Source: Sporomusa acidovorans | GTDB lineage: Bacteria; Bacillota; Negativicutes; Sporomusales; Sporomusaceae | NCBI RefSeq assembly: GCF_900101845.1 | Contig: NZ_FNAM01000023.1 | Span: 27,767-91,766 of the forward strand | DNA length: 64,000 bases | Reading direction: 5' to 3' | Shown here: positions 43,966 to 53,059 of the stretch, piece by piece | Layout: the number at the start of each line of letters is the position of its first letter | Position numbering within the stretch: position 1 is the stretch's first letter | Notes under the pieces: model-generated | What the model was told of the DNA's origin: nothing | The model's database searches: none | The model's input: only the letters and a program-made list of their open reading frames with translations | Position numbers and translations under genes: made by a program

Positions 43966-44820
43966 ATGAAACAATTAATTGTAAATGCCGATGATTTTGG
44001 GTTGCATGAGAGTATTAATCATGGCATTATTGAAGGGTATACGAAAGGATGTATAACAAGTACTTCACTTATGGCGGGTGGCCCTGCTTTTGAACATGCG
44101 GCAGGTTTAGCCGCCAAACACCCGCAATTGGGAATTGGAGTTCATCTTACGCTGGTTGGCGGACTGCCGGTAAGTGAACCTCATTGTATTTCCTCGCTTG
44201 TTGACGGCAATGGCATGTTCTGTGGCAGCTATGCGTCACTTTTCCGGAAAATAGGTACGTCAGGTATTTGTTTGCGAGATGTGCAATGCGAACTTACGGC
44301 TCAGGTTGAAAAAGTATTGGCAGCCGGAATAAACGTAACCCATCTTGACAGCCACCAACATATGCATGTGGTGCCGGGAATTTTTGATGTTGTTTTACGT
44401 ATTGCGAAAAAATATCATATTCCCGCCATGCGGATACCTGCTGAGCCGTTATTGTTTCTGGGCGGTTTTAAACCAACTGCCGGCAGGATAATTGGCCGTA
44501 CCGGTCTAAGCGTTTTGGCTAATTTGGCTCATTTTCGGGCTCGACGGGCCGGGATCGTTGTGCCTGATCACTTTTACGGAATGGTGGCAGGCGGCAGTAT
44601 GGATGAAAGTCTGTTGCTCAATATTATAGACAACCTGCCTGAAGGCGTGTCGGAAGTTATGGTGCATCCCGGCTTCGATGACACGAAACTTAATGCGGCA
44701 TTTTCATGGGGATACCATTGGCAGCAGGAATTATCCGCTCTTACCAGTGGGCAGGTTGCCAAACTTTTGGAATACAGGGGGATCAGGCTTGTGTCTTTTG
44801 CCCAGCTAATAACCAAGTAA
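43966..44820 (+). CDS. YdjC/ChbG-family carbohydrate deacetylase
   Basis: The 284-aa protein begins KQLIVNADDFGLHESINHGI, with the metal-binding Asp pair. It has GIGVHLTLVGGLPV and LDSHQHMHVVPGIF (His ligands) and ends with a VMVHPGF motif. YdjC-like enzymes deacetylate N-acetylated sugars; close relatives include HpnK of hopanoid synthesis. GAGG precedes ATG 43966. It is followed by a family 1 repeat. The substrate is unknown. Confidence 0.9.
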   Translation: MKQLIVNADDFGLHESINHGIIEGYTKGCITSTSLMAGGPAFEHAAGLAAKHPQLGIGVHLTLVGGLPVSEPHCISSLVDGNGMFCGSYASLFRKIGTSGICLRDVQCELTAQVEKVLAAGINVTHLDSHQHMHVVPGIFDVVLRIAKKYHIPAMRIPAEPLLFLGGFKPTAGRIIGRTGLSVLANLAHFRARRAGIVVPDHFYGMVAGGSMDESLLLNIIDNLPEGVSEVMVHPGFDDTKLNAAFSWGYHWQQELSALTSGQVAKLLEYRGIRLVSFAQLITK

Positions 44821-44829
44821 ATGATTTAT

Positions 44830-44928
44830 AAGAAAAGACTTGGCTTGTGCCAAGTCCTTCAGGACGCCGGCGGAAGCCCTAGTCGTTCTTACTTATTATC
44901 AGAAAGGTTGTACTTTCTGATAATGTAA
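44830..44928 (+). repeat. Structured dispersed repeat, family 1, copy 2
   Basis: This copy matches 3730-3847 almost base for base but lacks the small CCCCTTTAGGGG hairpin. It keeps GACTTGGC/GCCAAGTC, CGCCGGC, the core AGTCGTTCTTACT (44881-44893) and TTATCAGAAA/TTTCTGATAA. It lies between the YdjC gene and the cobalamin leader. Confidence 0.88.
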
Positions 44929-45017
44929 GAAAAATTTAAATTGTTTAATTTTGATAATTGTTATCCTTCTGGCAGGAAAATAGCCAACTGTATGGAATAA
45001 TACCACTATCATAAATT

Positions 45018-45250
45018 AATAGGTGTAAGGGAATGGGTGCTTTGAGCTTAATAGGGAAGTCCGGTGTAATACCGGCACGGTCCCGCCACTGTAATGGGGA
45101 TGCCTCTTAAATTTGCCACTGGGAAACCGGGAAGGCTTGGGTGAGCGATGAACCAGAGTCAGGAGACCTGCCTGTTCTAACACACGCCGTTAGGACCTAC
45201 GGAAGATAGGCAGGTGTGGGTAAAGAATCAGGCAAAATCATTTATTGTTT
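45018..45250 (+). promoter_or_regulatory. Cobalamin (AdoCbl) riboswitch upstream of cbiD
   Basis: Consensus blocks are clear: GGGAAGTCCGGTGTAATACC, then GGTCCCGCCACTGTAATGGG, GCCACTGGGAAACCGGGAAGG and the B12-box region GAACCAGAGTCAGGAGACC. After the aptamer, ACCTGCCT can pair with AGGCAGGT about 40 bases later, a likely antiterminator arm. The riboswitch would repress the sixteen-gene cobalamin operon when adenosylcobalamin is abundant. Confidence 0.96.
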
Positions 45251-45258
45251 GGTGATAT

Positions 45259-45284
45259 ACCCCCTGCTAAAAGGGGGTTTTTCT
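45259..45284 (+). terminator. Riboswitch-controlled terminator overlapping the cbiD ribosome site
   Basis: ACCCCCTGCTAAAAGGGGGT is followed by TTTTC. The GGGGG arm (45273-45277) is also the only ribosome-binding site for the TTG start of cbiD at 45286, so the same hairpin can stop transcription and hide the site. Confidence 0.85.
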
Positions 45285-45285
45285 A

Positions 45286-46398
45286 TTGTCGGATAAGCCA
45301 ATGCGCAAAGGAATAACGACCGGCACCTGTGCCGCTGCAGCAGCCAAGGCGGCAATAATGGCCCGGCTGGGGCAGCCGGTGACGGTTGTTGAGGTGCTCT
45401 CGCCGCAGGGGATAGCTTTAAAGGTGCCGATAGCTGAATGCCATGCAAGTACTGATGGTGGATTTGGCTGGGTTATAAAGGATGCCGGCGATGATCCGGA
45501 TATAACAAATGGAATTAAGATTGGAGCCAAAGTAATGGTAACCAGTCAGCCGGCAATTGTTATTAAGGCTGGCGAGGGAGTAGGGACAGTGACAAAACCC
45601 GGTTTGGCTGTGCCTGTGGGTGAGCCTGCCATAAATCCCGGACCGCGTACTATGATAACGAAAGCTGTTGAAGATTGTTTGCCACCAGGCAAAGGGGCAA
45701 TTGTCACCATTATTGTCCCTAATGGGGAGAAACTCGCAGCCAAAACGCTTAACCCAATATTGGGAATCGTGGGCGGTTTATCGATTATTGGTACTACCGG
45801 CATTGTTGAACCTATGTCGGAAGAGGCTTTTAAAAACTCGCTGGTACCTCAAATCAGTGTGGTACATGCGCTGGGATATGACGAAATCGTGTTTGCGCCC
45901 GGGAAAATTGGGCAGGATATTGCCGTTAACCGTTATGGTTTGCCGGCGGCCGCCGTTGTTCAGACAAGTAATTTTATCGGGCATATGCTGGAAAATGCCG
46001 TAAAGTACGGAATGCGGCGTGTGCTGCTTTTTGGTCATCTGGGGAAAATTGTTAAGGTTTCGGCCGGGATATTTCATACCCATAATCGGATGGCTGATGC
46101 CCGATTGGAAACGCTGGCCGCTTATATGGCACTCAGCGGCGCGCCGCAGGCCGCTATTAAAGAAATACTATCTTCAACCACGACCGAGGCTGCTATGCCG
46201 ATCATTACCCGTTATAATATGAACGAAGTCTATAATTTGCTGGCCGAGAGAGCCAGTGCCCGGGCTATACGGTATGTATTCGGAGAATTGGTTGTAGGGA
46301 CAGTGATTGTTACTTTGAAGGGAGATATACTGGGGCTTGACCAAACGGCCCGGGAAATTGGAGGACATTTAGGATGGAATGTGCCTATCGAATCATAG
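45286..46398 (+). CDS. cbiD: Cobalt-precorrin-5B C1-methyltransferase
   Basis: CbiD methylates C1 in the oxygen-independent corrin pathway. The 370-aa protein begins near MRKGITTGTCAAAAAKAA, the family signature, and has GIVEPMSEEAFKNSL and FGHLGKIVKVSAGIFHTHNR blocks. TTG 45286 uses GGGGG of the leader hairpin; ATG 45301 is an alternative start. It overlaps cbiE by 25 bp. Confidence 0.95.
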   Translation: MSDKPMRKGITTGTCAAAAAKAAIMARLGQPVTVVEVLSPQGIALKVPIAECHASTDGGFGWVIKDAGDDPDITNGIKIGAKVMVTSQPAIVIKAGEGVGTVTKPGLAVPVGEPAINPGPRTMITKAVEDCLPPGKGAIVTIIVPNGEKLAAKTLNPILGIVGGLSIIGTTGIVEPMSEEAFKNSLVPQISVVHALGYDEIVFAPGKIGQDIAVNRYGLPAAAVVQTSNFIGHMLENAVKYGMRRVLLFGHLGKIVKVSAGIFHTHNRMADARLETLAAYMALSGAPQAAIKEILSSTTTEAAMPIITRYNMNEVYNLLAERASARAIRYVFGELVVGTVIVTLKGDILGLDQTAREIGGHLGWNVPIES

Positions 46399-47006
46399 TT
46401 GTCGGCATTGGGCCAGGTTCAGCCGATTATCTGTTACCGGCAGCCAGCCGGACAATTAAAGAAGCAGTTGTCCTGGTCGGCAGCAAGCGGGCACTGGCGA
46501 CATTTGCTTCCGAAAACCAGCTGACTAAGGTTATTGATAAAGATATTGGCGGTGTGCTTGATTTTGTTGAACAGCAGCTTAATCGTCATGATGTAGTGGT
46601 AATGGTGTCAGGTGATCCGGGGTTCTATAGCATGCTCACCGCCCTTAGAAAGCGCTTTTCGCCAGACTGCCTTACCGTTATTCCGGGGATTAGCTCGGTG
46701 CAGCTTGCTTTTGCCCGGTTAGCCGAAGTTTGGCAGGATGCAGCGTTGATCAGTATGCATGGCCGTGAGGTTGACGATGCGGTTTTGTGTTACCGTCCGG
46801 GTTATAAGTTGGGGATCTTAACAGATAATCAGCATAATCCCGCCAATATTGCCGATATTTTGTTAACACACGGTTGGCCTAAAACAGCAAGTGTGTGGTT
46901 ATGTGCCAACCTGTCTTATGATAATGAGAGCATAATTGCCGTAAATTTGGCAGAGGCAAGGAGGACACCGGGATTTGAACACAGTGTAATGGTGGTGAAG
47001 GCATGA
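46374..47006 (+). CDS. cbiE: Cobalt-precorrin-7 C5-methyltransferase
   Basis: The 210-aa tetrapyrrole methylase has the SAM-site motifs VVGIGPGSADYLLPAA and VVMVSGDPGFYSML, then VIPGISSVQLAFARL. It acts with CbiT on C5 and C15. It is translationally coupled to cbiD upstream and to cbiT by an ATGA overlap. Confidence 0.94.
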   Translation: MECAYRIIVVGIGPGSADYLLPAASRTIKEAVVLVGSKRALATFASENQLTKVIDKDIGGVLDFVEQQLNRHDVVVMVSGDPGFYSMLTALRKRFSPDCLTVIPGISSVQLAFARLAEVWQDAALISMHGREVDDAVLCYRPGYKLGILTDNQHNPANIADILLTHGWPKTASVWLCANLSYDNESIIAVNLAEARRTPGFEHSVMVVKA

Positions 47007-47578
47007 AGCAGGGGTTAGGGATTCCGGACAGTGAATTTATCCGGGGTAACATTCCGATGACGAAACAGGAGATTAGGATACTAACATTAGCTAAAGCCGG
47101 AATTAATGCCACCGATACGATTATTGATATCGGCGCCGGTACCGGTTCATTGTCAATAGAAGCGGCATTGCTGGCAGAACAGGGAAAGGTATTTGCCATT
47201 GAACGGGAGACTGAGGGTATTGAGTTAATCAAAACCAATGCCGCTAAATTTAAGGTAAACAATGTGGAGGCCATCCTGGGGATTGCCCCTGAGGCCCTGG
47301 ACGGGTTACCGGCGGCTGATGTTATTTTAATTGGTGGCAGCGGCGGAAGGTTGCCGGATATATTGGCTTATGCCGATACACTGCTTAAACCGGGAGGCCG
47401 GCTGGTTATAACGGCGGTTACTGTGGAAACACTCTCAACTGCATTAGAAATTATGCGAGAAAGAAAAGAGTACAGTGTGGATGCTTGCTGCGTGCAGGTA
47501 ACTAAAATTCAAGCCGTCGGAGCCAGTAATATGTTTAAAGCGCTTAATCCGATTTATATCATTGCTTGCAGTAAATAA
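47003..47578 (+). CDS. cbiT: Cobalt-precorrin-6B (C15)-methyltransferase, decarboxylating
   Basis: The 191-aa class I methyltransferase has GIPDSEFIRGNIPMTKQEIR, typical of CbiT, and the SAM motif IIDIGAGTGSLSIEAALL. It methylates C15 and removes the C12 acetate carboxyl. Separate cbiE and cbiT genes, as here, contrast with the fused CobL of aerobic pathways. An 84-bp gap separates it from cbiF. Confidence 0.94.
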   Translation: MKQGLGIPDSEFIRGNIPMTKQEIRILTLAKAGINATDTIIDIGAGTGSLSIEAALLAEQGKVFAIERETEGIELIKTNAAKFKVNNVEAILGIAPEALDGLPAADVILIGGSGGRLPDILAYADTLLKPGGRLVITAVTVETLSTALEIMRERKEYSVDACCVQVTKIQAVGASNMFKALNPIYIIACSK

Positions 47579-47662
47579 TTGCAAGCCAATGGCTGTAAAT
47601 CCTTATTGGATACTCTATAGATTCCAGGCCGGGGAGAAAAGCCGAAAAAAGAAGGGAGAATT

Positions 47663-48421
47663 ATGATGAATGTTTTCTTTGTGGGAGCCGGTCCGGGCGA
47701 TCCCGAGCTAATTACGGTTAAAGGTCAGCGCCTTTTAGGACAGGCCGATATTATTATTTATGCCGGTTCGTTGGTTAACCCGGCATTGCTGTCGCTGGCA
47801 AAAAACGGTGCTGCCATCTATAACAGCGCATCAATGACTCTGGATGAGGTTATTGCCGTTGTCGAGCAGGGGGTTAAAGAAAATAAGCTGGTAGTCAGAC
47901 TCCACACCGGTGATCCCAGCATTTATGGTGCTATTCAGGAACAGATGGATAAACTGGCAGGCAAAAGTATTGCCTTCGAGGTTATACCTGGCGTGAGTTC
48001 GTTTTTAGCTACGGCTGCCGCATTAAAACAGGAGTATACATTGCCTGATGTTTCTCAGACAGTGATTATTACCCGCCTGGAAGGACGCACGCCTGTGCCG
48101 GAGAAGGAAAAATTAGTGAAATTGGCCAGCCATGAGGCAACCATGTGTATATTTTTAAGCGTGCATATGCTGGACAATGTTGTTAAAGAACTGATCGATG
48201 GGGGGTATCCGGCGGAAACTCCGGTAGCCATTGTCCAGAAGGCTTCCTGGCCTGATCAGAAAATCTATCGTGGTGCGCTAAAGACTATTGCTCAAATTGC
48301 CAGGGAAAATAATATTGATCGCACGGCCATGATTGTCGTTGGTAAAGTTTTAGACACAAACTACGCGCTATCCAGACTCTATGCGCCCGAATTCGGGCAT
48401 ATGTTCAGGGAGGCCAAATAG
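47663..48421 (+). CDS. cbiF: Cobalt-precorrin-4 C11-methyltransferase
   Basis: The 252-aa methylase opens NVFFVGAGPGDPELITVKG, the precorrin-4 methylase signature, followed by IIYAGSLVNPALL, RLHTGDPSIYGAI and VIPGVSSFLATAAAL. It methylates C11 before ring contraction is completed. AGGGAG precedes ATG 47663. Confidence 0.95.
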   Translation: MMNVFFVGAGPGDPELITVKGQRLLGQADIIIYAGSLVNPALLSLAKNGAAIYNSASMTLDEVIAVVEQGVKENKLVVRLHTGDPSIYGAIQEQMDKLAGKSIAFEVIPGVSSFLATAAALKQEYTLPDVSQTVIITRLEGRTPVPEKEKLVKLASHEATMCIFLSVHMLDNVVKELIDGGYPAETPVAIVQKASWPDQKIYRGALKTIAQIARENNIDRTAMIVVGKVLDTNYALSRLYAPEFGHMFREAK

Positions 48422-48424
48422 GCT

Positions 48425-49489
48425 GTGAAGCTGGCAGTTATTTCAGTTACCAATAAGGGCGCTGAATTAGCGGGAAAGATAGCGCCGCTATTAGAAGCTA
48501 AAGTTGATATTTATGTAAAAAACGGGCGCAATCCCCAGAGCGAACCTAATACCTACAACTGCCTAAGTGATTTGGTCCATGAAATTTTTTCGGTGTATGA
48601 TGGTTTAATTTTTATTATGGCCACAGGTATTGTAGTAAGGGTCATTGCCCCCTATGTGAAAGATAAACGTTTTGACCCGGCAGTTGTTGTTATGGATGAT
48701 GGCGGTACTTTTGCCATCAGCCTGTTGTCAGGCCATATCGGTGGGGCAAATGAGTTGGCTCAGTTGGTGGGTAATGCCGTACAAGCCACGCCGGTCATTA
48801 CGACAGCTACCGATGTTGCCAAATTACCTGCTGCCGATGTGCTTGCCGTCAAACTTAATCTGGCGATGGAACCGTTTGCTTCACTAAAAACAATTAACTC
48901 CGTCATTGTTAACGGCGGCAAAGTGGCTTTTTTGGTGGACAAAGAACTGGACGGCTATGCGCAATACATTTGTTCAGCCGCTGAGCTGAATGTTCCGCTG
49001 GCCGATACCAGTGAATTGGCTTTCAGCGAAAATTATGATGCTGCGGTAATTATTACCGACAGAAATTTCCCTATAGCCAAACCGCATTTGTATTTGCGTC
49101 CCGGGAGTTTAGCCGTTGGTGTTGGTTGCCGCCGGGGCACCTCCGGTGCGGAAATTTTATCGGCCATTAGCCAGGCATGCCAGGCAATTGGGCGCAGTAT
49201 TAAAAGTGTGGCGATTATCGGCAGCACAACCGTAAAAGAAGATGAAATCGGCCTACTGTCAGCCGCGCAGCAGCTTGCAGTGCCGATTGAGTTTTATACC
49301 CATCAGCAGCTCAATGAATGTATTGAAAAACATGCATTGGCGTTATCTAATTTTGTTAATGAAAAGATAGGAGTGGGGAATGTATGCGAACCAGCAGCAA
49401 TTCTGGCAGGGAGAACCAGCAAGCTGTTTTTACCGAAAACCAAGTATCCCAAAGTGACTGTGGCTATCACGCCGGTAAGATATCGGTAG
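48425..49489 (+). CDS. cbiG: Cobalt-precorrin-5A hydrolase
   Basis: CbiG opens the delta-lactone and releases acetaldehyde, a step specific to the anaerobic route. The 354-aa protein has FIMATGIVVRVIAPYVKDK, VVVMDDGGTFAISLLSGHIGGANELA and a C-terminal half with VGVGCRRGTSGAEI. GTG 48425 is 3 bp after cbiF. Its conserved C-terminus (CEPAAILAG...TVAITPVRYR) overlaps the start of cbiH by 106 bp in another frame. Confidence 0.94.
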   Translation: MKLAVISVTNKGAELAGKIAPLLEAKVDIYVKNGRNPQSEPNTYNCLSDLVHEIFSVYDGLIFIMATGIVVRVIAPYVKDKRFDPAVVVMDDGGTFAISLLSGHIGGANELAQLVGNAVQATPVITTATDVAKLPAADVLAVKLNLAMEPFASLKTINSVIVNGGKVAFLVDKELDGYAQYICSAAELNVPLADTSELAFSENYDAAVIITDRNFPIAKPHLYLRPGSLAVGVGCRRGTSGAEILSAISQACQAIGRSIKSVAIIGSTTVKEDEIGLLSAAQQLAVPIEFYTHQQLNECIEKHALALSNFVNEKIGVGNVCEPAAILAGRTSKLFLPKTKYPKVTVAITPVRYR

Positions 49490-50208
49490 TAGGAATAGGG
49501 CCAGGCAGTCTGGCCGATATGACACTGCGGGCCCGGCACGCCATTGAATGTGCCGAGGTGATTGTCGGTTATGATACTTATCTTGAATTGATAAGAGACT
49601 TATTACCGGGAAAAACCACGATTGGTACAGGTATGATGCAGGAAGTTGACCGCTGCCAGGCGGCGGTAGAGCAGGCTATGGACGGCAAACAGGTTGCCGT
49701 TATTTCCAGTGGTGATCCGGGGGTCTATGGTATGGCCGGCTTAGTGCTTGAGCTTGTTGCCAAATATCCGCTGCCCGTTCAGCCGGAGGTTAGTGTTGTT
49801 CCGGGCATTAGTGCTGTTGGGGCGGCTGCTTCTATTCTGGGCGCACCGCTGATGCATGATTTTGCCGTTATCAGCTTAAGCGACCTGTTAACCCCCTGGG
49901 AGGTTATTCAAAAGAGAGTGGAAATGGCGGCTGCCGGTGACTTTGTTATTGCCATCTATAATCCGAAAAGCACACGGCGGACAACTCAGATCGAGACGGT
50001 GCGGGAAATTGTCTTGCAGCACCGGGGGGCGGAAACTCCTGTTGGCATTGTTCAGCACGCCAGCCGGCCCAAAGAAAAAATGACGATTTCAACCTTAGAT
50101 AAGTTTACCAGTGAGCATATTGACATGTTTTCTTTAGTGATTATCGGCAATAGCCAGACCTATGTAGTTGACGGTAAAATGGTAACCCCCCGAGGTTATC
50201 AGTTATGA
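49384..50208 (+). CDS. cbiH: Cobalt-precorrin-3 C17-methyltransferase
   Basis: CbiH methylates C17 and drives ring contraction. The core begins at KISVVGIGPGSLADMTLRA; VISSGDPGVYGMAG, VVPGISAVGAAASILGAPLMHDF and IYNPKSTRRTTQ follow. ATG 49384, with AGGAG nine bases upstream, adds about 31 non-conserved residues and lies within cbiG. No nearer start codon precedes the core, so the long overlap seems real. Confidence 0.93.
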   Translation: MRTSSNSGRENQQAVFTENQVSQSDCGYHAGKISVVGIGPGSLADMTLRARHAIECAEVIVGYDTYLELIRDLLPGKTTIGTGMMQEVDRCQAAVEQAMDGKQVAVISSGDPGVYGMAGLVLELVAKYPLPVQPEVSVVPGISAVGAAASILGAPLMHDFAVISLSDLLTPWEVIQKRVEMAAAGDFVIAIYNPKSTRRTTQIETVREIVLQHRGAETPVGIVQHASRPKEKMTISTLDKFTSEHIDMFSLVIIGNSQTYVVDGKMVTPRGYQL

Positions 50209-51008
50209 TTTTAGTGCTGGCCGGGACGCTGGATGGCCGGAAGTTGGCGATGCGTTTGGCGGAACTCGGGCAAAAGGTCATGGTAGCGGTAATCAGCGAA
50301 TATGGCCGGTTTTTGGCTGATTTGCCGGGTATTCGTGTTCACACCGGACAGCTTACTTTAGAAGGAATGGAAAACTTGCTGGTTAGCCAGGGTATTACAG
50401 TTGTTGTTGACGCCAGTCATCCTTATGCCGTAAATGGTTCCTTAAATGCCATGGCAGCCTGTGAGGCTACAGGTATCCCCTATATACGGTACGAACGGTC
50501 AGAGGTTTGCATTCCTGAGTATGAAAAATTATATGCTGCGAGTGATGCCGCTGAGGCTGCCAAACTGGCAGCCGGCCTGGGCAAAGTAATTTTTTTGACT
50601 ACCGGCAGTCGTGCACTAAAAATATTTAAAGGAGAACCGTTATTGGCGGATTGCCGCCTGATTGCGCGGGTACTGCCGCAGCCGGATGTTATCAATGAAT
50701 GTATTGACCTGGGGTTTGATCCGGGAGACATTATTGCGATTAAGGGGCCTTTTTCTCAGCAGCTTAATGCAGCGCTTTTTCGAGAATATGGCACCGAAGT
50801 CATTATTACCAAAAATAGTGGAACAATCGGCGGTGCCGATACGAAAATCGCGGCAGCGATCGAACTGAATCTATCCATCATTGTAATTGGCAGACCGGAT
50901 ATTACCTATCGAAATTTGTGCCAGACCCAAGAAGAGGTAATTCATGCAATGAAAATAGTAAGTGACAAAGGGAAGGCCGTACAGGGAGGTAACATATGCA
51001 ATACATAA
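50205..51008 (+). CDS. cbiJ: Cobalt-precorrin-6A reductase
   Basis: The 267-aa NAD(P)H-dependent reductase starts MILVLAGTLDGRKLAMRLAE and has VVDASHPYAVNGSLNAMAAC, FLTTGSRALKIF and GPFSQQLNAALFREY, followed by ITKNSGTIGGADTKIAAA. All are CobK/CbiJ hallmarks. It overlaps cbiH by four bases and cbiC by 13. Confidence 0.93.
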   Translation: MILVLAGTLDGRKLAMRLAELGQKVMVAVISEYGRFLADLPGIRVHTGQLTLEGMENLLVSQGITVVVDASHPYAVNGSLNAMAACEATGIPYIRYERSEVCIPEYEKLYAASDAAEAAKLAAGLGKVIFLTTGSRALKIFKGEPLLADCRLIARVLPQPDVINECIDLGFDPGDIIAIKGPFSQQLNAALFREYGTEVIITKNSGTIGGADTKIAAAIELNLSIIVIGRPDITYRNLCQTQEEVIHAMKIVSDKGKAVQGGNICNT

Positions 51009-51622
51009 AAGACCCGATGGCAATTGAAATGCGCAGCATGGAAATCATTGCGCCCTATTTGACCGCTTTTCATTTAGACGAGCAGGCAACCAAGGTATAC
51101 TCACGCATTATTCATGCTGCCGGAGACCCGGATTATGCGAATATTATCAGGCTTCATCCTCAGGCTATCGCGGCAGGACTGGCCGCACTTACGGCAGGCT
51201 GCAATATTTTCTGTGATGTTGAAATGGTGCGCACGGGAATTAACAAGCGCCGTTTGGCGGAGCTAGGAGGCCAGGCCTTCTGCTTAGTCGCTGATGAGAC
51301 GGTAGCACGGGAAGCTAAGGCGGCCGGTATAACCCGCTCCATGGCCGCCATGCGGAAATTTGGCGCTCAGCTTAACGGCGCTATTGTTGCCATCGGCAAT
51401 GCGCCGACAGCCCTCTTTGAAGTCATGCAAATGATTAAAGAGCAAAATATCAAACCGGCACTCATTGTTGGCGTACCTGTTGGTTTTGTAGGCGCGGCTG
51501 AGTCTAAGGAACTGCTCCATACGTCAGATCCTGTTCCCTATATTACAGTGCTTGGCAATAAGGGGGGCAGCCCGATAGCGGCAGCCGCTGTGAATGCCAT
51601 GATGTATATGTTAGGACGTTAA
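50996..51622 (+). CDS. cbiC: Cobalt-precorrin-8 methylmutase
   Basis: The 208-aa enzyme moves the methyl group from C11 to C12 to give cobyrinate. The catalytic His lies in YSRIIHAAGDPDYANIIRLHP, and CDVEMVRTGINKRRL, IGNAPTALFEV and VGVPVGFVGAAESKELL follow. AGGGAGGTAAC within cbiJ precedes ATG 50996. Confidence 0.95.
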   Translation: MQYIKDPMAIEMRSMEIIAPYLTAFHLDEQATKVYSRIIHAAGDPDYANIIRLHPQAIAAGLAALTAGCNIFCDVEMVRTGINKRRLAELGGQAFCLVADETVAREAKAAGITRSMAAMRKFGAQLNGAIVAIGNAPTALFEVMQMIKEQNIKPALIVGVPVGFVGAAESKELLHTSDPVPYITVLGNKGGSPIAAAAVNAMMYMLGR

Positions 51623-51655
51623 ACGCTAGTAATTAGTCGCTTAGGGGGATTTAAA

Positions 51656-53041
51656 ATGGGCCAATTGAATATTCCAAGAGTGGTAATTGCCGGCGTTAGC
51701 AGTGGTGTTGGTAAAACAACCATTGTAACCGGGTTGTTGGCCGCTCTGACCAAGCGCGGTGTTAAAGTCCAGTCCTATAAAGTCGGCCCCGATTATATTG
51801 ATCCTGGATTCCACCGCCTGGCCAGCGGTAAAAGTGCCCATAACCTGGATACCTGGCTGGTGCCGCCGGAATCGCTGTCAGAAATCTTTGCCAGTACGGC
51901 GCAAGGCAATGATATTGCCGTTATTGAGGGCGTTATGGGGTTGTTTGATGGCGGGCGCTTTGGTGTTAGCAGTACAGCCGCTGTTGCTAAACTTTTGCAA
52001 GCACCGGTCATATTGGTCATTGATGCCAAATCCATGGGCGAAAGCGCTGCTGCCATTGCCTTAGGTTTTAAAACCTATGACCCGGAAGTAAATTTGGCTG
52101 GCGTCATTATTAACAGGCTTGGATCAGAAAGTCATAAACTGATGGTTTGTGAGGCGCTCGAGCGGGTAGGTATTCCTGTTATTGGCACGGTTTTTCGTAA
52201 TCAGGAGCTTACTATGCCGGAACGTCATCTTGGGCTGACACCTGTAACCGAACAGGATGCGGCTGCCGCTGTGAGTAAAATGGGACAGCAAATGGCTGAA
52301 CAGGTTGCGTTGCCGGAATTACTGGCGCTGGCGAAAACGGCAGGGCCGCTTTGGCAGCAAAATGCTGTTGTAAAGGGGACAGGTGATCGGTCGGCAGTGC
52401 GGATAGGTGTGGCGCAGGACGAAGTATTTTCTTTTTATTATCCTTCCAGTTTGCAAGTTTTAACTGAGTATGGCGCTGAACTTGTTTATTTCAGTCCCCT
52501 TAATGACCGGCAATTACCAGCTGTGGATGGCATTGTCTTAGGCGGCGGCTTTCCCGAGATGTTTGTCAAGGAACTATCAGCCAATGCAGTTATGCGCAAT
52601 GATATTTTGCAGGCAGCCAAGCGTGGTATGCCGATATATGCCGAGTGCGGCGGCCTCATGTATTTGGCGCGGCAGATTACGGATTTTGACGGTCGGACTT
52701 ATGATATGGCAGGCGTTATTCCGGCAGCCTGCAGCATGCAGTCCAAGCTCGAGACCGTAGGGTATGTAAAAACAAGAGCTTTAACGGATAATGTGCTGTG
52801 CGCGTGCGGCGAGAGCTTACGCGGACATGAGTTTCATTTCTCCCGGATGGTTCCGGATGGCAGTCCTGAAGAATTTCCTTGGGCGTTTGAATTTAAAAAA
52901 ATGCGTACAGGTGCTCTCTATCAGGGAGGGTATGCGTCAGGTAATATTCTCGCATCCTATCTGCATATGCATTTTGCCGGCAACAGACTATCTGCAAGGC
53001 GGTTTGTTGACAGATGCACTCAATATATGGCCAACCGCTAA
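51656..53041 (+). CDS. cbiA: Cobyrinate a,c-diamide synthase
   Basis: This 461-aa glutamine amidotransferase amidates the a and c side chains. The N-terminal DRTGG-type ATP site is VIAGVSSGVGKTTIVTGLLAAL. EGVMGLFDG follows, and the C-terminal glutaminase has its Cys in IYAECGGLMYLARQ and a His in a GHEFHFS segment. AGGGGG precedes ATG 51656. Confidence 0.95.
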   Translation: MGQLNIPRVVIAGVSSGVGKTTIVTGLLAALTKRGVKVQSYKVGPDYIDPGFHRLASGKSAHNLDTWLVPPESLSEIFASTAQGNDIAVIEGVMGLFDGGRFGVSSTAAVAKLLQAPVILVIDAKSMGESAAAIALGFKTYDPEVNLAGVIINRLGSESHKLMVCEALERVGIPVIGTVFRNQELTMPERHLGLTPVTEQDAAAAVSKMGQQMAEQVALPELLALAKTAGPLWQQNAVVKGTGDRSAVRIGVAQDEVFSFYYPSSLQVLTEYGAELVYFSPLNDRQLPAVDGIVLGGGFPEMFVKELSANAVMRNDILQAAKRGMPIYAECGGLMYLARQITDFDGRTYDMAGVIPAACSMQSKLETVGYVKTRALTDNVLCACGESLRGHEFHFSRMVPDGSPEEFPWAFEFKKMRTGALYQGGYASGNILASYLHMHFAGNRLSARRFVDRCTQYMANR

Positions 53042-53059
53042 AGGCAGGGGAGGAAGAAT

